A stretch of 33,980 nucleotides of DNA from Actinomadura kijaniata NBRC 14229 (GTDB taxonomy: Bacteria > Actinomycetota > Actinomycetes > Streptosporangiales > Streptosporangiaceae). The notes under the pieces were generated by a model. That model worked only from the letters and a program-made list of their open reading frames with translations, made no database searches and had not been told where the DNA came from. Below, in pieces: positions 7,338 to 15,195 of the stretch (position 1 is its first letter; each line of letters opens with the position of its first letter). A program made the translations under genes and the position numbers. The DNA is taken from the NCBI RefSeq assembly GCF_001552175.1, contig NZ_BCQR01000138.1:1-33980 (forward strand), read 5' to 3'.

Positions 7338-8033
7338 GTGACACGCATTCTGGTCGTCGAGGACGAGCCGACCATCGCGCGGGCCGTCGAGGCGCGGCTG
7401 ACGGCGGAGGGGTTCGTCGTGGACGTGGCCGGGGACGGGCCGTCGGCGGTGGCGGCGGCCCGCGAGCGGCGGCCCGACCTGCTGGTGCTGGACGTGATGC
7501 TGCCCGGGTTCGACGGGCTGGAGGTGTGCCGCCGCGTGCAGGCCGAACGGCCCGTCCCGGTGGTGATGCTGACCGCCCGCGACGACGAGACCGACCTGCT
7601 GGTGGGGCTCGGCGTGGGGGCCGACGACTACCTGACCAAGCCGTTCAGCATGCGCGAGCTGGTGGCGCGGATCCGGACGGTGCTGCGCAGGTTCGACCGG
7701 GCCGCCGCCGCGGCCTCCGAGCGGGACGCCGGGCAGGTGCTGCGGGCCGGGCCGCTGGAGATCGACCGGGCGGGGCGGCGGGTCCGGGTGGACGGGCGCG
7801 AGGTGCACCTGACGCCGATCGAGTTCGAGCTGCTGGAGTGCCTGGCGCGCCACCGGGGCGCCGTGCTGACCCGGTCGGTGCTGCTGGAGCAGGTGTGGGA
7901 CTGGGCCGACGCCTGCAACGGGGCGTCGGGCACCCGCGTGGTGGACGGGCACGTCAAGGCGCTGCGCCGCAAACTGGGGGCCGACCTGATCCGGACCGTG
8001 CACGGCGTGGGCTACGCCCTGGAGACCTCGTGA
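7338..8033 (+). CDS. OmpR-family response regulator
   Basis: 231 residues from GTG 7338, which matches the family N-terminus VTRILVVEDEP exactly. Receiver pocket E8-D9, phospho-acceptor D52 in LLVLDVMLP, Thr79 and Lys101 in YLTKPF are present. The linker has an Ala-rich stretch (about 115-130), followed by the winged helix with LTPIEFELLECLARH and the ending IRTVHGVGYALE. The wing loop contains a slightly long DWADACNGASG insertion. The gene overlaps the kinase start by GTGA. It is probably transcribed without a leader. Confidence 0.93.
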   Translation: MTRILVVEDEPTIARAVEARLTAEGFVVDVAGDGPSAVAAARERRPDLLVLDVMLPGFDGLEVCRRVQAERPVPVVMLTARDDETDLLVGLGVGADDYLTKPFSMRELVARIRTVLRRFDRAAAAASERDAGQVLRAGPLEIDRAGRRVRVDGREVHLTPIEFELLECLARHRGAVLTRSVLLEQVWDWADACNGASGTRVVDGHVKALRRKLGADLIRTVHGVGYALETS

Positions 8034-9022
8034 AAGTTATCCACAGCCTGTGGACGAAACTGCCGAGGCCGCTGGACCCGCTGCGCTCGATCAAGCTGAA
8101 GTTCGGCGTCGTCACGGTCGTGACCGGGGTGTCGGCGATCCTGATGGTGCTGTGGGGGTACCGGCTGGGGCTGCGGGCGCGGGTCACGCTGCCGCTCGGC
8201 GTGCTGGTCTCGCTGGTGATCACGCAGTTGATCGCGCACGGGATGACCGCGCCGCTGCGGGAGATGACCGCCGCCGCGCGGGCGATGGCGCGCGGCGACT
8301 ACAGCCGCCGGGTGCGGGCCACCTCGCGCGACGAGGTCGGGGAGCTGGCGGTCGCGTTCAACCGGATGGCCGCCGACCTGGCCGAGGTGGACCGGCAGCG
8401 GCGGGCGTTCGTCGCCAACGTCTCGCACGAGCTGCGCACGCCGATCAGCGCGCTGCGGGCGGTGCTGGAGAACGTCGCCGACGGCGTCACGCCGGCCACG
8501 CCCGAGGTGCTGGAGTCGGCCGTCCAGCAGACCGAGCGCCTGGGCCGCCTGGTCACGCAGCTGCTGGACCTGTCGCGGGTGGACGCCGGGGTCGTGCCGC
8601 TGGAGCCGCAGGAGCTGGACGTGGCGGCGTTCGTCGCCGAGGCCGCGGCCCTGCACCCCGACGTCGCGGTCAAGACCGACATCACGCCGGGCCTGCGGGT
8701 GAGCGCCGACCGCGACCGCCTCCACCAGGTGCTCGCCAACCTGCTCGACAACGCCGCCCGGCACAGCCCGCCCGGCGGCGTCGTCACCGTGACCGCCCGG
8801 CCCGGCTTCACGCTGGAGGTGGCCGACGAGGGGCCCGGCATCCCGGTCGCGGACCGGGAGCGGGTCTTCGAGCGCTTCTCCCGCGGCTCCCGCACCGCCA
8901 GCGACGGCGGCACGGGCCTGGGCCTGGCGATCGCGCGGTGGGCGGTGGACCTGCACGGCGGCGGCATCGAGGTGCTCGACACCGAGCGGGGATGCCGCAT
9001 CCGGGTCACCCTGCCGGGGTGA
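8030..9022 (+). CDS. Sensor histidine kinase, partner of the 7338-8033 regulator
   Basis: 330 residues, GTG start overlapping the regulator stop. Two membrane segments (about 25-44 and 52-70) are separated by only a few residues, so there is almost no extracytoplasmic sensor domain; the signal is probably membrane-borne or read by a partner. HAMP (about 71-122), H-box His133 in VSHELRTPI, N-box LANLLDNAARH, G1 DEGPGIP and G2 GGTGLGLAIAR are all complete. The stop falls inside a hairpin shared with the convergent gene. Confidence 0.92.
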   Translation: MKVIHSLWTKLPRPLDPLRSIKLKFGVVTVVTGVSAILMVLWGYRLGLRARVTLPLGVLVSLVITQLIAHGMTAPLREMTAAARAMARGDYSRRVRATSRDEVGELAVAFNRMAADLAEVDRQRRAFVANVSHELRTPISALRAVLENVADGVTPATPEVLESAVQQTERLGRLVTQLLDLSRVDAGVVPLEPQELDVAAFVAEAAALHPDVAVKTDITPGLRVSADRDRLHQVLANLLDNAARHSPPGGVVTVTARPGFTLEVADEGPGIPVADRERVFERFSRGSRTASDGGTGLGLAIARWAVDLHGGGIEVLDTERGCRIRVTLPG

Positions 9023-9050
9023 CCCGGACGCGGGGCCGGGCCGCGGGTCA
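9020..9050. terminator. Compact hairpin spanning two convergent stop codons
   Basis: TGACCCG (9020-9026) pairs with CGGGTCA (9044-9050), and an inner GCGG/CCGC can extend the stem. The kinase stop and the 3' end of the facing gene both lie within it. There is no T-tract, so termination strength is uncertain. Confidence 0.4.
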
Positions 9051-10049
9051 GGGGCGCGCGCCCGCGCTGTCGACGATCCCGGCCCTGACCAGGCCGCCCC
9101 AGCCGAGGACCGTTCCGGGCTTGTCGCGGAGCACCGTGCCGCGCTCGGTGGTGGCCTGGTGCGCCCTGATCACGACCGTGCGGTGTCCCAGGTACTCGTA
9201 GGTGCGCGGGTCGATCATGATCTCGCTGCGCAGGTACCCCTCCTCGACCACGGAGAAGGTCACCCCGGGGCGGCCCAGGATGTCGGCGGCCTTCCGCTCG
9301 AACCGGATGCCGGGGATCTTCGCGAGCGCCCCGTACATCGCGGCGCGCAACCTCGGCGGCAGCGCGGCGTCGCGCATGAACACCTCGATGGCGCGGAACG
9401 CGGCGGCGTTCCGGTCGACGGGGTGGCCCTCCGTGGCCTTGTAGACGGTGTCCAGCAGCGCCTTCGGATCGGTCGGCAGCGACAGCAGGTAGGGGTAGTC
9501 GCTGCGCGGCACGGCGCTGCGCTCCAGGTCCGTGACCGGGCGGACCTGGACCTTGCCGCGCACGACCGTCGCAGCCTGCGCGCCGTCCACCCGGCGCCAG
9601 CTCTCCTTGGTCACCCGCCGGTCGGGCGGTCCGAACAGCCGCCCGCCGGCGCCCTTGGAGGACTCCGCGTGGACCGACTTCACGTAACCCCACTGGTGGG
9701 GGCGCGGGGTGACGGGGGACTCGGCGTTGGCCTTGTCGATGGCCTTGGCGGCGAACTCCCCGGCGGCGGCGTTGGCGACGGGGCCGAGCACGACCGGACG
9801 GCTCCCGCCGTCCGGCCCCGGCGCGCCGCCGCCCCACTCCACGTTCTGCACGACGGTGACGCCCACCGCCATGGCCGCGGTGAGCGCGCCCACCGCCACG
9901 AACCGTCGCATCGGCTTCCTCGTCCGCACGGGTGTCTCCTCGATGGTCTGGGTGGCCAGCCGCTCGCGCAGGCTCGCCTTGGCGGTCGGGTCGTAGGCGG
10001 GGGCTTCGGGCCGCGCCCGCCGGAACAGGTCGATGTCGTCGTGTGTCAC
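9048..10049 (-). CDS. CU044_5270-family membrane protein, likely partner of the ECF sigma factor
   Basis: 333 residues from GTG 10049. That start overlaps the sigma-factor stop (GTGA) and sits 8 nt after GAGGAG; ATG 10055 is the alternative. A cytoplasmic N-terminus (THDDIDLFRRARPEAP) is followed by one membrane helix at about 49-64 (FVAVGALTAAMAVGVT). The large outside domain has the family signatures WGYVKSV, SWRRVDG, SLPTDPKALLDTVYKATEG and IDPRTYEYLGHRTVV. Such proteins commonly follow ECF sigma genes in actinomycetes and are presumed to regulate them, although no zinc-binding anti-sigma motif is present. An anti-sigma role is inferred from position and topology. Confidence 0.85.
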   Translation of the reverse strand: MTHDDIDLFRRARPEAPAYDPTAKASLRERLATQTIEETPVRTRKPMRRFVAVGALTAAMAVGVTVVQNVEWGGGAPGPDGGSRPVVLGPVANAAAGEFAAKAIDKANAESPVTPRPHQWGYVKSVHAESSKGAGGRLFGPPDRRVTKESWRRVDGAQAATVVRGKVQVRPVTDLERSAVPRSDYPYLLSLPTDPKALLDTVYKATEGHPVDRNAAAFRAIEVFMRDAALPPRLRAAMYGALAKIPGIRFERKAADILGRPGVTFSVVEEGYLRSEIMIDPRTYEYLGHRTVVIRAHQATTERGTVLRDKPGTVLGWGGLVRAGIVDSAGARP

Positions 10050-10669
10050 GCCCATGACTCCTCGCCGATGGTCAAAGGGTCGGTGTCGCCGAGTTCGCGC
10101 CGCGCCTTCCGGCGGGCGCGGTGCAGCCGTGACCGCACCGTGCCGACCGGCAGGCCGAGCGCGGCGGCGGCCTCCTCGTAGCTCAGGTCGGCCCAGGCGA
10201 TCAGCAGCAGCAGGTCGCGCTCGGCCGGGGACAGGCGGCGCAGGGCGGCGGCCAGCCGGGGGCCGAGGCCCGCCGCGGCGACCCGGGCCAGGCTGCGCTC
10301 GTCGAACGGCTCCTGCGCGCGGGACGGCAGCACCCGCGCCAGCAGCCCGGCGCGGCGGCGCTCGCCCCGCAGGTGGTCGCGGATCGCGTGCGTCGCGATC
10401 CCGTACAGCCACGGGCGCGCGTCGTCGCGCCCGGTGTCGTAGGCGGCGCGTTTGCGGAAGGCGACCAGGAACGTGTCCGCGACCACGTCCTCGGCGTGCT
10501 CGGGGCCGATCCGCCGCGCCACATAGCGGTGGATCTCGTCGCCGTGCCGGTCGAACAGCGCGGCGAAGTCCTCCGCCGACCGCAGCGACCGGCGGATCAA
10601 CTCCGCGTCGGTCGCGGTCACCGCTTTCGCTTCCGGGTCATCGGGATCCTTTCGGGGGACGGTGTTCAC
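10046..10669 (-). CDS. ECF-type RNA polymerase sigma factor
   Basis: 207 residues. Region 2 is at about 32-100 (EIHRYVARRIGPEHAEDVVADTF, then RPWLYGIATHAIRDHLR). Region 4 is at about 142-192 (LSPAERDLLLLIAWADLSYEEAAAALGLPVGTVRSRLHRARRK). GTG 10669 gives the longest protein but its upstream AAGGG is too close; GTG at 10621 (VTATDAEL), preceded by GGAAG, is an equally good start. It is co-transcribed with, and overlaps, the CU044_5270 gene. Target promoters are unknown. Confidence 0.9.
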   Translation of the reverse strand: MNTVPRKDPDDPEAKAVTATDAELIRRSLRSAEDFAALFDRHGDEIHRYVARRIGPEHAEDVVADTFLVAFRKRAAYDTGRDDARPWLYGIATHAIRDHLRGERRRAGLLARVLPSRAQEPFDERSLARVAAAGLGPRLAAALRRLSPAERDLLLLIAWADLSYEEAAAALGLPVGTVRSRLHRARRKARRELGDTDPLTIGEESWA

Positions 10670-10724
10670 CCCTTACTCGGCCGGGTGCGGCGACCCGGTT
10701 CCCGTCTTCTCCGGAAATCTCCGG

Positions 10725-11984
10725 TCAGGTGCGGCGGAAGGTGACGATCTCCCCGGTGTCGCCGACCGCCTCCCCCGGGGAGGAGAGGATCTCGTCGGGC
10801 CGGTCGGCCAGCAGGGCCCGGGCGCGCAGCACGATCTCCAGGTCGAAGCGCAGGTCCGGGTCCAGGAGCTGGTCGCCGAACAGCTCCTCCAGCTGGCGCA
10901 GGCGGTAGCGGACCGTCTGCGGGTGCACGTGCAGGCGCATCGCGACCTCGTTGGCGTTGCGGCCCGACTGGAGCCAGGCCAGCAGGGTCTCGGCGAGCCG
11001 GTCCTGCTGGCTGGGGCGCAGATGGGACAGCGGGGCCAGGCGCAGGTCGGCCAGCGAGGTGATCAGGTCCTCGTCCTGGAACAGGATCAGCGTGGACATG
11101 TGCTCGACGCTGCGGATCACGCCGCTGTCCTGCTCGATCACGCCGCGCCGCACCAGGCCGAGGGTCTTGCGGGCCCACTGGATGGACCGGGCCGCCTCGG
11201 CGACCGGCACGGTCGGTCCGATCACCGCCAGGGTCCCGGCCAGGGCGCGGTCCACCAGCTTGGCGCGGCCGGGGCCGTCCGGGTCGGGGATGATCAGGCT
11301 GGGGGTGCGGCGGGTCAGGTCGGCCAGGATGTCCGGGGGGAACGCGGGCGGGCGCGACTCCTGCCGGCCGAGCGCGACGGCGGCGACGGTGCGCGGGACG
11401 GGCCAGTGCGCGGCGGCGGCCAGGTCGGCGATCGCCTCGGGCGCGGCGGGCGGGTCGGCGAACAGCAGGTCCAGCAGGCGCCGGCGGCGGCGCTGCATCT
11501 CGCCCGCGACGGCGGCCTTGGCCTGCGCGTACCCCTCGGCCGCGGCGGCGGCCAGCTCGTCCTGGAACAGCATCAGGGCCTCGCCGACCGCGCCGAGGGT
11601 GCGGGGCCCGACGTCCAGCGTCGCCGCGCCCTCGGCCATGCGGCGCCAGGCGATCATCCCCCCCACGCGCATCGCGGCCTGCATGGCGTCCAGGCTGCGG
11701 CCCTCGCCCGCCTCGCCGCGGCCGATCGCGCGGAAGAAGTCGTTGCAGGTGGTGGGCTCGTTGGCCGGGTCGGCGACGCGTTCCACGAAGTAGTGCAGGA
11801 CGCGTTCGACGGCCAGCCGCAGCGTGCCGGAGTAGGAGCCGTCACCGGGGCGGTCGTACTCGCGGACCCGCGTCTGGATCTCGTGGATCATGTCGTCGGC
11901 CACCTCGTCGAGGTGGGGCCGCATATGGTCCGCCAGCTCCCGGGGCAGGTCCGCCCAGGGGCGTCCCGCCGGCTCCTCAGCCAC
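10725..11984 (-). CDS. PucR/CdaR-type transcriptional regulator
   Basis: 419 residues. The N-terminal two-thirds resembles the sensing region of PucR-type regulators (RsbT co-antagonist-like helical part, about 10-165, then a GGDEF-like fold). The C-terminal HTH_30 domain is at about 340-385 (LAETLLAWLQSGRNANEVAMRLHVHPQTVRYRLRQLE), a highly diagnostic sequence. GTG 11984 follows GGGAGGG. The gene lies divergent from qcrB with an AT-rich gap between them that contains a dyad. The ligand is not evident. The convergent or upstream genes give no metabolic clue except the cytochrome b. Confidence 0.9.
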   Translation of the reverse strand: MAEEPAGRPWADLPRELADHMRPHLDEVADDMIHEIQTRVREYDRPGDGSYSGTLRLAVERVLHYFVERVADPANEPTTCNDFFRAIGRGEAGEGRSLDAMQAAMRVGGMIAWRRMAEGAATLDVGPRTLGAVGEALMLFQDELAAAAAEGYAQAKAAVAGEMQRRRRRLLDLLFADPPAAPEAIADLAAAAHWPVPRTVAAVALGRQESRPPAFPPDILADLTRRTPSLIIPDPDGPGRAKLVDRALAGTLAVIGPTVPVAEAARSIQWARKTLGLVRRGVIEQDSGVIRSVEHMSTLILFQDEDLITSLADLRLAPLSHLRPSQQDRLAETLLAWLQSGRNANEVAMRLHVHPQTVRYRLRQLEELFGDQLLDPDLRFDLEIVLRARALLADRPDEILSSPGEAVGDTGEIVTFRRT

Positions 11985-12023
11985 GTGCCCTCCCCGTGTG
12001 CTTTTCCTTGCGTCGCTTCACGA

Positions 12024-12059
12024 ACACAAGGGGTAATTAATGACTTATGTGGCTTGTGT
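12024..12059. promoter_or_regulatory. ACACAAG / CTTGTGT inverted repeat in an AT-rich island
   Basis: Perfect 7-bp arms at 12024-12030 and 12053-12059 flank a 22-bp AT-rich core (TAATTAATGACTTATGT). This is the most AT-rich stretch of the pucR-qcrB gap and probably contains the pucR promoter and an operator. Confidence 0.4.
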
Positions 12060-12254
12060 GGTGGAAATCATGACCCGCTGAGACGTCGGGCGCAAAGTCT
12101 AGGGCGGGACCCGACCGGATTCGGCCGTCTCGGCTGATGAGAACTTCCAGGTCCCACGGGTGGATCACGATCTTTCGCGGTGCGACATTGGGAGGAGACG
12201 AACGAGCGACGCCATCGGCGGCCGCGTTCGGAAGGCCGCCGTCGGGAGGTCAGC

Positions 12255-13889
12255 GTGACTGTTCCCAAGCCCCTGGGGGCCGCCGGACGGGCCGGTGACG
12301 AGCGTTTCGGCGGGGCCGCGTTCCTGCGCAAGGCGTTCCGCAAGGCCTTTCCCGATCACTGGAGCTTCCTGCTCGGTGAGATCGCGCTGTACTCGTTCGT
12401 GATCGTTTTGTTGACGGGGGTGTTCCTCACCCTGTTCTTCAAGCCGAGCATGGTCGAGGTCCACTACGACGGCTCCTACGCGCCATTGCGCGGAGTGCGG
12501 ATGAGTGAAGCCTACGCCTCCACACTCCACATCAGTTTCGACGTGCGCGGCGGACTGCTGATGCGGCAGCTCCACCACTGGGCGACGGTCGTCTTCCTCG
12601 GCGCGATCGTCATCCATCTGCTGCGGAACTTCTTCACCGGCGCGTTCCGCAAACCCCGCGAGCTGAACTGGCTGATCGGCATCGTGCTGTTCATGCTCGT
12701 GATGGTCAACGGCCTGTTCGGCTACTCGCTCCCCGACGACCTGCTGTCGGGCACCGGGATCCGCATCCTGGAGGGCGTGATCCTGTCGATCCCGGTCGTC
12801 GGGTCCTATGCGCTGATGTTCCTGTTCGGCGGCGAGTTCCCGGGCACCGAGATCATCCCCCGGCTGTACGTGATCCACATCCTGCTGATCCCGGGCATCC
12901 TGCTGGCGCTGGTCCCGCTGCACGCCGTCGTGCTGACCTGGCGGCAGACCCACACCCAGTTCCCGGGCAAGGGCAGCACGAACCGGACGGTGCGCGGCTA
13001 CCCGTTCTTCCCGGTGTTCATCGGCAAGACGACCGCGTACTTCCTGTGGACGCTCGGGGTGACGGCGCTGCTGGCGACGTTCTTCCAGATCAACCCGATC
13101 TGGCTGTTCGGGCCCTACGACCCGGGCGCGATCAGCGCGGGCTCGCAGCCGGACTGGTACATGGGCTGGATGGAGGGCGCGCTGCGGATCATGCCGTCGT
13201 GGGAGATCAGCGCGTTCGGCCACACGCTGCCGATGAGCGTGATCGTGCCCGCGCTGGTGGTGCCCGGCGTGCTGTTCACGGGGCTGGCGGCCTATCCGTT
13301 CCTGGAACGCTGGGTGACCGGCGACCACGAGATCCACCACCTGCTGGACCGGCCGCGCGACGTTCCCGCGCGCACCGGGATCGGCATGGCGGGCGTGGTG
13401 TTCTACGGGGGGCTGTGGGCCGCCGGGGGCAACGACGTCATCGCCTACAAGTTCGACATCCCGCTGTTCTGGACGACGTGGTTCTTCCGGGGGCTGGTGA
13501 TCCTGGGGCCGGTGCTGGCGTACGTGATCGCCTACCGGATCTGCCTGGGGTTGCAGCTCCGGGACCGCGCGATGGTCGCGCACGGCCTGGAGACCGGCAC
13601 GATCCGCATGTCGCCGGAGGGTGGGTTCTCCGAGGTGGAGCGGCCGCTGTCGGACGAGGAGCTGGCCCCGGTCACCGATCCGCGCCCGGCCCCGGCGCTG
13701 CCGATCGGACGTCCCGAACGCCACGGCGTGGCGCCGCCCGAGGCGAGGCGACCGCTGCACCGGGTCCGCGTCGCGTTGAACCGGCGCTTCCTGGCGGACG
13801 TCGCCGAGCCGCCGAACGGGCACCGGGACGCGCCCCCGGAGGAGACGCCGGGCCACCGCAAGGCGCTCGACGAGCCCGCCGAGCCCTGA
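12255..13889 (+). CDS. qcrB: Cytochrome b subunit of a bc-type complex (QcrB), stand-alone copy
   Basis: 544 residues from GTG 12255, with GGGAGG 5 nt upstream. The N-terminal cytochrome b core has the haem-b ligand pairs His107/His121 and His208/His223 and about eight membrane helices. The quinol-site motif appears as PDWY, the actinobacterial form of PEWY. A long hydrophilic Pro/Arg-rich C-terminus (about 430-544) follows. QcrB transfers electrons from menaquinol in the cytoplasmic membrane, but the usual qcrC and qcrA genes are absent on both sides. It is therefore a paralogue of the main operon or works with different partners. Alternative: a remnant of a relocated operon. Confidence 0.92.
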   Translation: MTVPKPLGAAGRAGDERFGGAAFLRKAFRKAFPDHWSFLLGEIALYSFVIVLLTGVFLTLFFKPSMVEVHYDGSYAPLRGVRMSEAYASTLHISFDVRGGLLMRQLHHWATVVFLGAIVIHLLRNFFTGAFRKPRELNWLIGIVLFMLVMVNGLFGYSLPDDLLSGTGIRILEGVILSIPVVGSYALMFLFGGEFPGTEIIPRLYVIHILLIPGILLALVPLHAVVLTWRQTHTQFPGKGSTNRTVRGYPFFPVFIGKTTAYFLWTLGVTALLATFFQINPIWLFGPYDPGAISAGSQPDWYMGWMEGALRIMPSWEISAFGHTLPMSVIVPALVVPGVLFTGLAAYPFLERWVTGDHEIHHLLDRPRDVPARTGIGMAGVVFYGGLWAAGGNDVIAYKFDIPLFWTTWFFRGLVILGPVLAYVIAYRICLGLQLRDRAMVAHGLETGTIRMSPEGGFSEVERPLSDEELAPVTDPRPAPALPIGRPERHGVAPPEARRPLHRVRVALNRRFLADVAEPPNGHRDAPPEETPGHRKALDEPAEP

Positions 13890-13923
13890 TCCGTTCCCGC
13901 ACCCGGACGAAGCGGGCATGTCG

Positions 13924-13929
13924 TAGGGT
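13924..13929 (+). promoter_or_regulatory. -10 element of a leaderless response-regulator promoter
   Basis: TAGGGT ends 6 nt before GTG 13936. No Shine-Dalgarno sequence is present. The geometry is the same as at 7326-7331 and, on the minus strand, 3360-3365. Confidence 0.5.
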
Positions 13930-13935
13930 CCGCCT

Positions 13936-14610
13936 GTGGCTACCCTTCTCCTGGTCGAGGACGACGAGCACGTCAGGCGGGCCCTGCTGCGCGAGCTGAC
14001 CGAGCTCGGGCACGCGGTGCGCAGCGCGGGCCGGGCGCTGGACGCGCTGCGCGAGCTCACCGCCGACGTCCCCGACGTGGTGATCCTGGATCTGGGGCTG
14101 CCCGACCTGGACGGCGGCGAGGCGCTGAAGATGATCCGCGCCGTGTCCCAGGTGCCGGTGATCGTGGCGACGGCGCGGGACGACGAGCGGGAGGTCATCC
14201 GGCTGCTGCGGGCGGGCGCGGACGACTATGTGGTGAAGCCGTTCTCCGCCGGGCACCTCAGCGCCCGCGTCGAGGCGCGGCTGCGGCGATTGCGGCCGCA
14301 ACGGGAGACGGTGCGGGTGGGCGGGCTGCTGGTGGACGTGGACCGGCGTGAGGCGAGCCTGGACGGCGCGCCGCTGCGGCTGTCGCGGCGCGAGTTCGAC
14401 CTGCTGGCGTTCCTGGCCCGCAACGCCGGGCGGGTGGTGCGCCGCCGGGAGCTGCTGTCGGAGGTCTGGCAGCAGCCCTACGGCGACGACCAGACCATCG
14501 ACGTCCACCTGTCGTGGCTGCGCCGCAAGCTCGGGGAGAAGGCCAGCGCGCCGCGCTACCTGCACACGGTCCGGGGCGTCGGCTTCATGCTGACCGAGCC
14601 CGGGGACTGA
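13936..14610 (+). CDS. OmpR-family response regulator
   Basis: 224 residues from GTG 13936 (VATLLLVEDDEHVRRALL). Acidic pocket E8-D9-D10, phospho-acceptor D52 in VVILDLGLP, switch residue Thr79 and Lys101 in YVVKPF are conserved. The winged helix covers about 125-224 with LSRREFDLLAFLARN and the ending LHTVRGVGFML. The matching kinase is not adjacent: it begins at 15184 on the same strand, after an opposite-strand gene. Transcription of the pair would run antisense through that gene. Confidence 0.92.
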   Translation: MATLLLVEDDEHVRRALLRELTELGHAVRSAGRALDALRELTADVPDVVILDLGLPDLDGGEALKMIRAVSQVPVIVATARDDEREVIRLLRAGADDYVVKPFSAGHLSARVEARLRRLRPQRETVRVGGLLVDVDRREASLDGAPLRLSRREFDLLAFLARNAGRVVRRRELLSEVWQQPYGDDQTIDVHLSWLRRKLGEKASAPRYLHTVRGVGFMLTEPGD

Positions 14611-14626
14611 CCGCCCGGCGCCGGTC

Positions 14627-15136
14627 TCAGTACTCGTAGACCTGCACCACCGGCGCGTGGCCGTTCCAGGTCGCGAACACCGCCGAGCCGTGCCGCCCGT
14701 CGGTCAGGTCGACGCGCAGCCACCCGGCCGCGTTCCACGTCCTCGCCTGGAAGCCGCTGTCGGGCGTGGCCGAGACGAACCGCGCCGAGGAACGGCCGAT
14801 CGACAGCGTCACCCGCCCGGACCGCACGGTGTAGGTGCGCACCTGCCCGTCGGGCGGCGGCGTGGCGCGGGGGCTCGGCGTCCCGGTGGCCGGGCGGGGC
14901 GAGGGCCGCACCGAGGCCCGCGCGCCGGTCGGGGACGGCGACGGCGACCGGGTCGGCGACTGGGACGGCACGGGCGGGCGGCCCCGGAGCACCGGGACGT
15001 CGGCGGCCGGTTCGGGGCCGGTCGCGGCGGCGCCGCGCACCGCGTCGCTCACCCCGGCCCAGCTGATCGCGACGCCCGCCGCCGTGGTGGCGACCCAGAC
15101 CGCCGCGAAACCGACCCTCACCCGCATGCCGTGCAT
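14627..15136 (-). CDS. Membrane-anchored or secreted protein with Pro/Ser-rich linker and small beta-rich C-terminal domain
   Basis: 169 residues. A short basic N-terminus (RVRV) leads into a hydrophobic segment (about 9-27), which is an uncleaved anchor or signal. A linker rich in Pro, Ser, Arg and Thr (about 50-97) includes the repeats SPTRSPSPSP and RPSPRPATG. The C-terminal 70 residues look like beta-strands (VRTYTVRSGRVTLSIG, then WLRVDLTDG, ending VVQVYEY). I do not recognise a family with a known role. Its place inside a regulator/kinase pair suggests an extracytoplasmic accessory or target of that system. A second ATG three codons in (15127) is an alternative start; neither has a clear ribosome-binding site. 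Confidence 0.75.
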   Translation of the reverse strand: MHGMRVRVGFAAVWVATTAAGVAISWAGVSDAVRGAAATGPEPAADVPVLRGRPPVPSQSPTRSPSPSPTGARASVRPSPRPATGTPSPRATPPPDGQVRTYTVRSGRVTLSIGRSSARFVSATPDSGFQARTWNAAGWLRVDLTDGRHGSAVFATWNGHAPVVQVYEY

Positions 15137-15154
15137 TATTGCCGGGGTCGGGGC

Positions 15155-15195
15155 GAGGAGGGCAACACGATGAGGGGTGCGCGATGAGGGGTGCG
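15155..15195 (+). promoter_or_regulatory. Tandem duplication creating a five-codon leader ORF at the kinase start
   Basis: ATGAGGGGTGCG occurs at 15170-15181 and again at 15184-15195 with a 14-bp period. The first copy, 7 nt after GAGGAGGG (15155-15162), encodes M-R-G-A-R and stops at TGA 15185-15187, overlapping the kinase ATG at 15184 as ATGA. The second copy uses AGGGG from the first as its own weak ribosome-binding site. Kinase translation is probably coupled to the mini-ORF. Confidence 0.55.
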
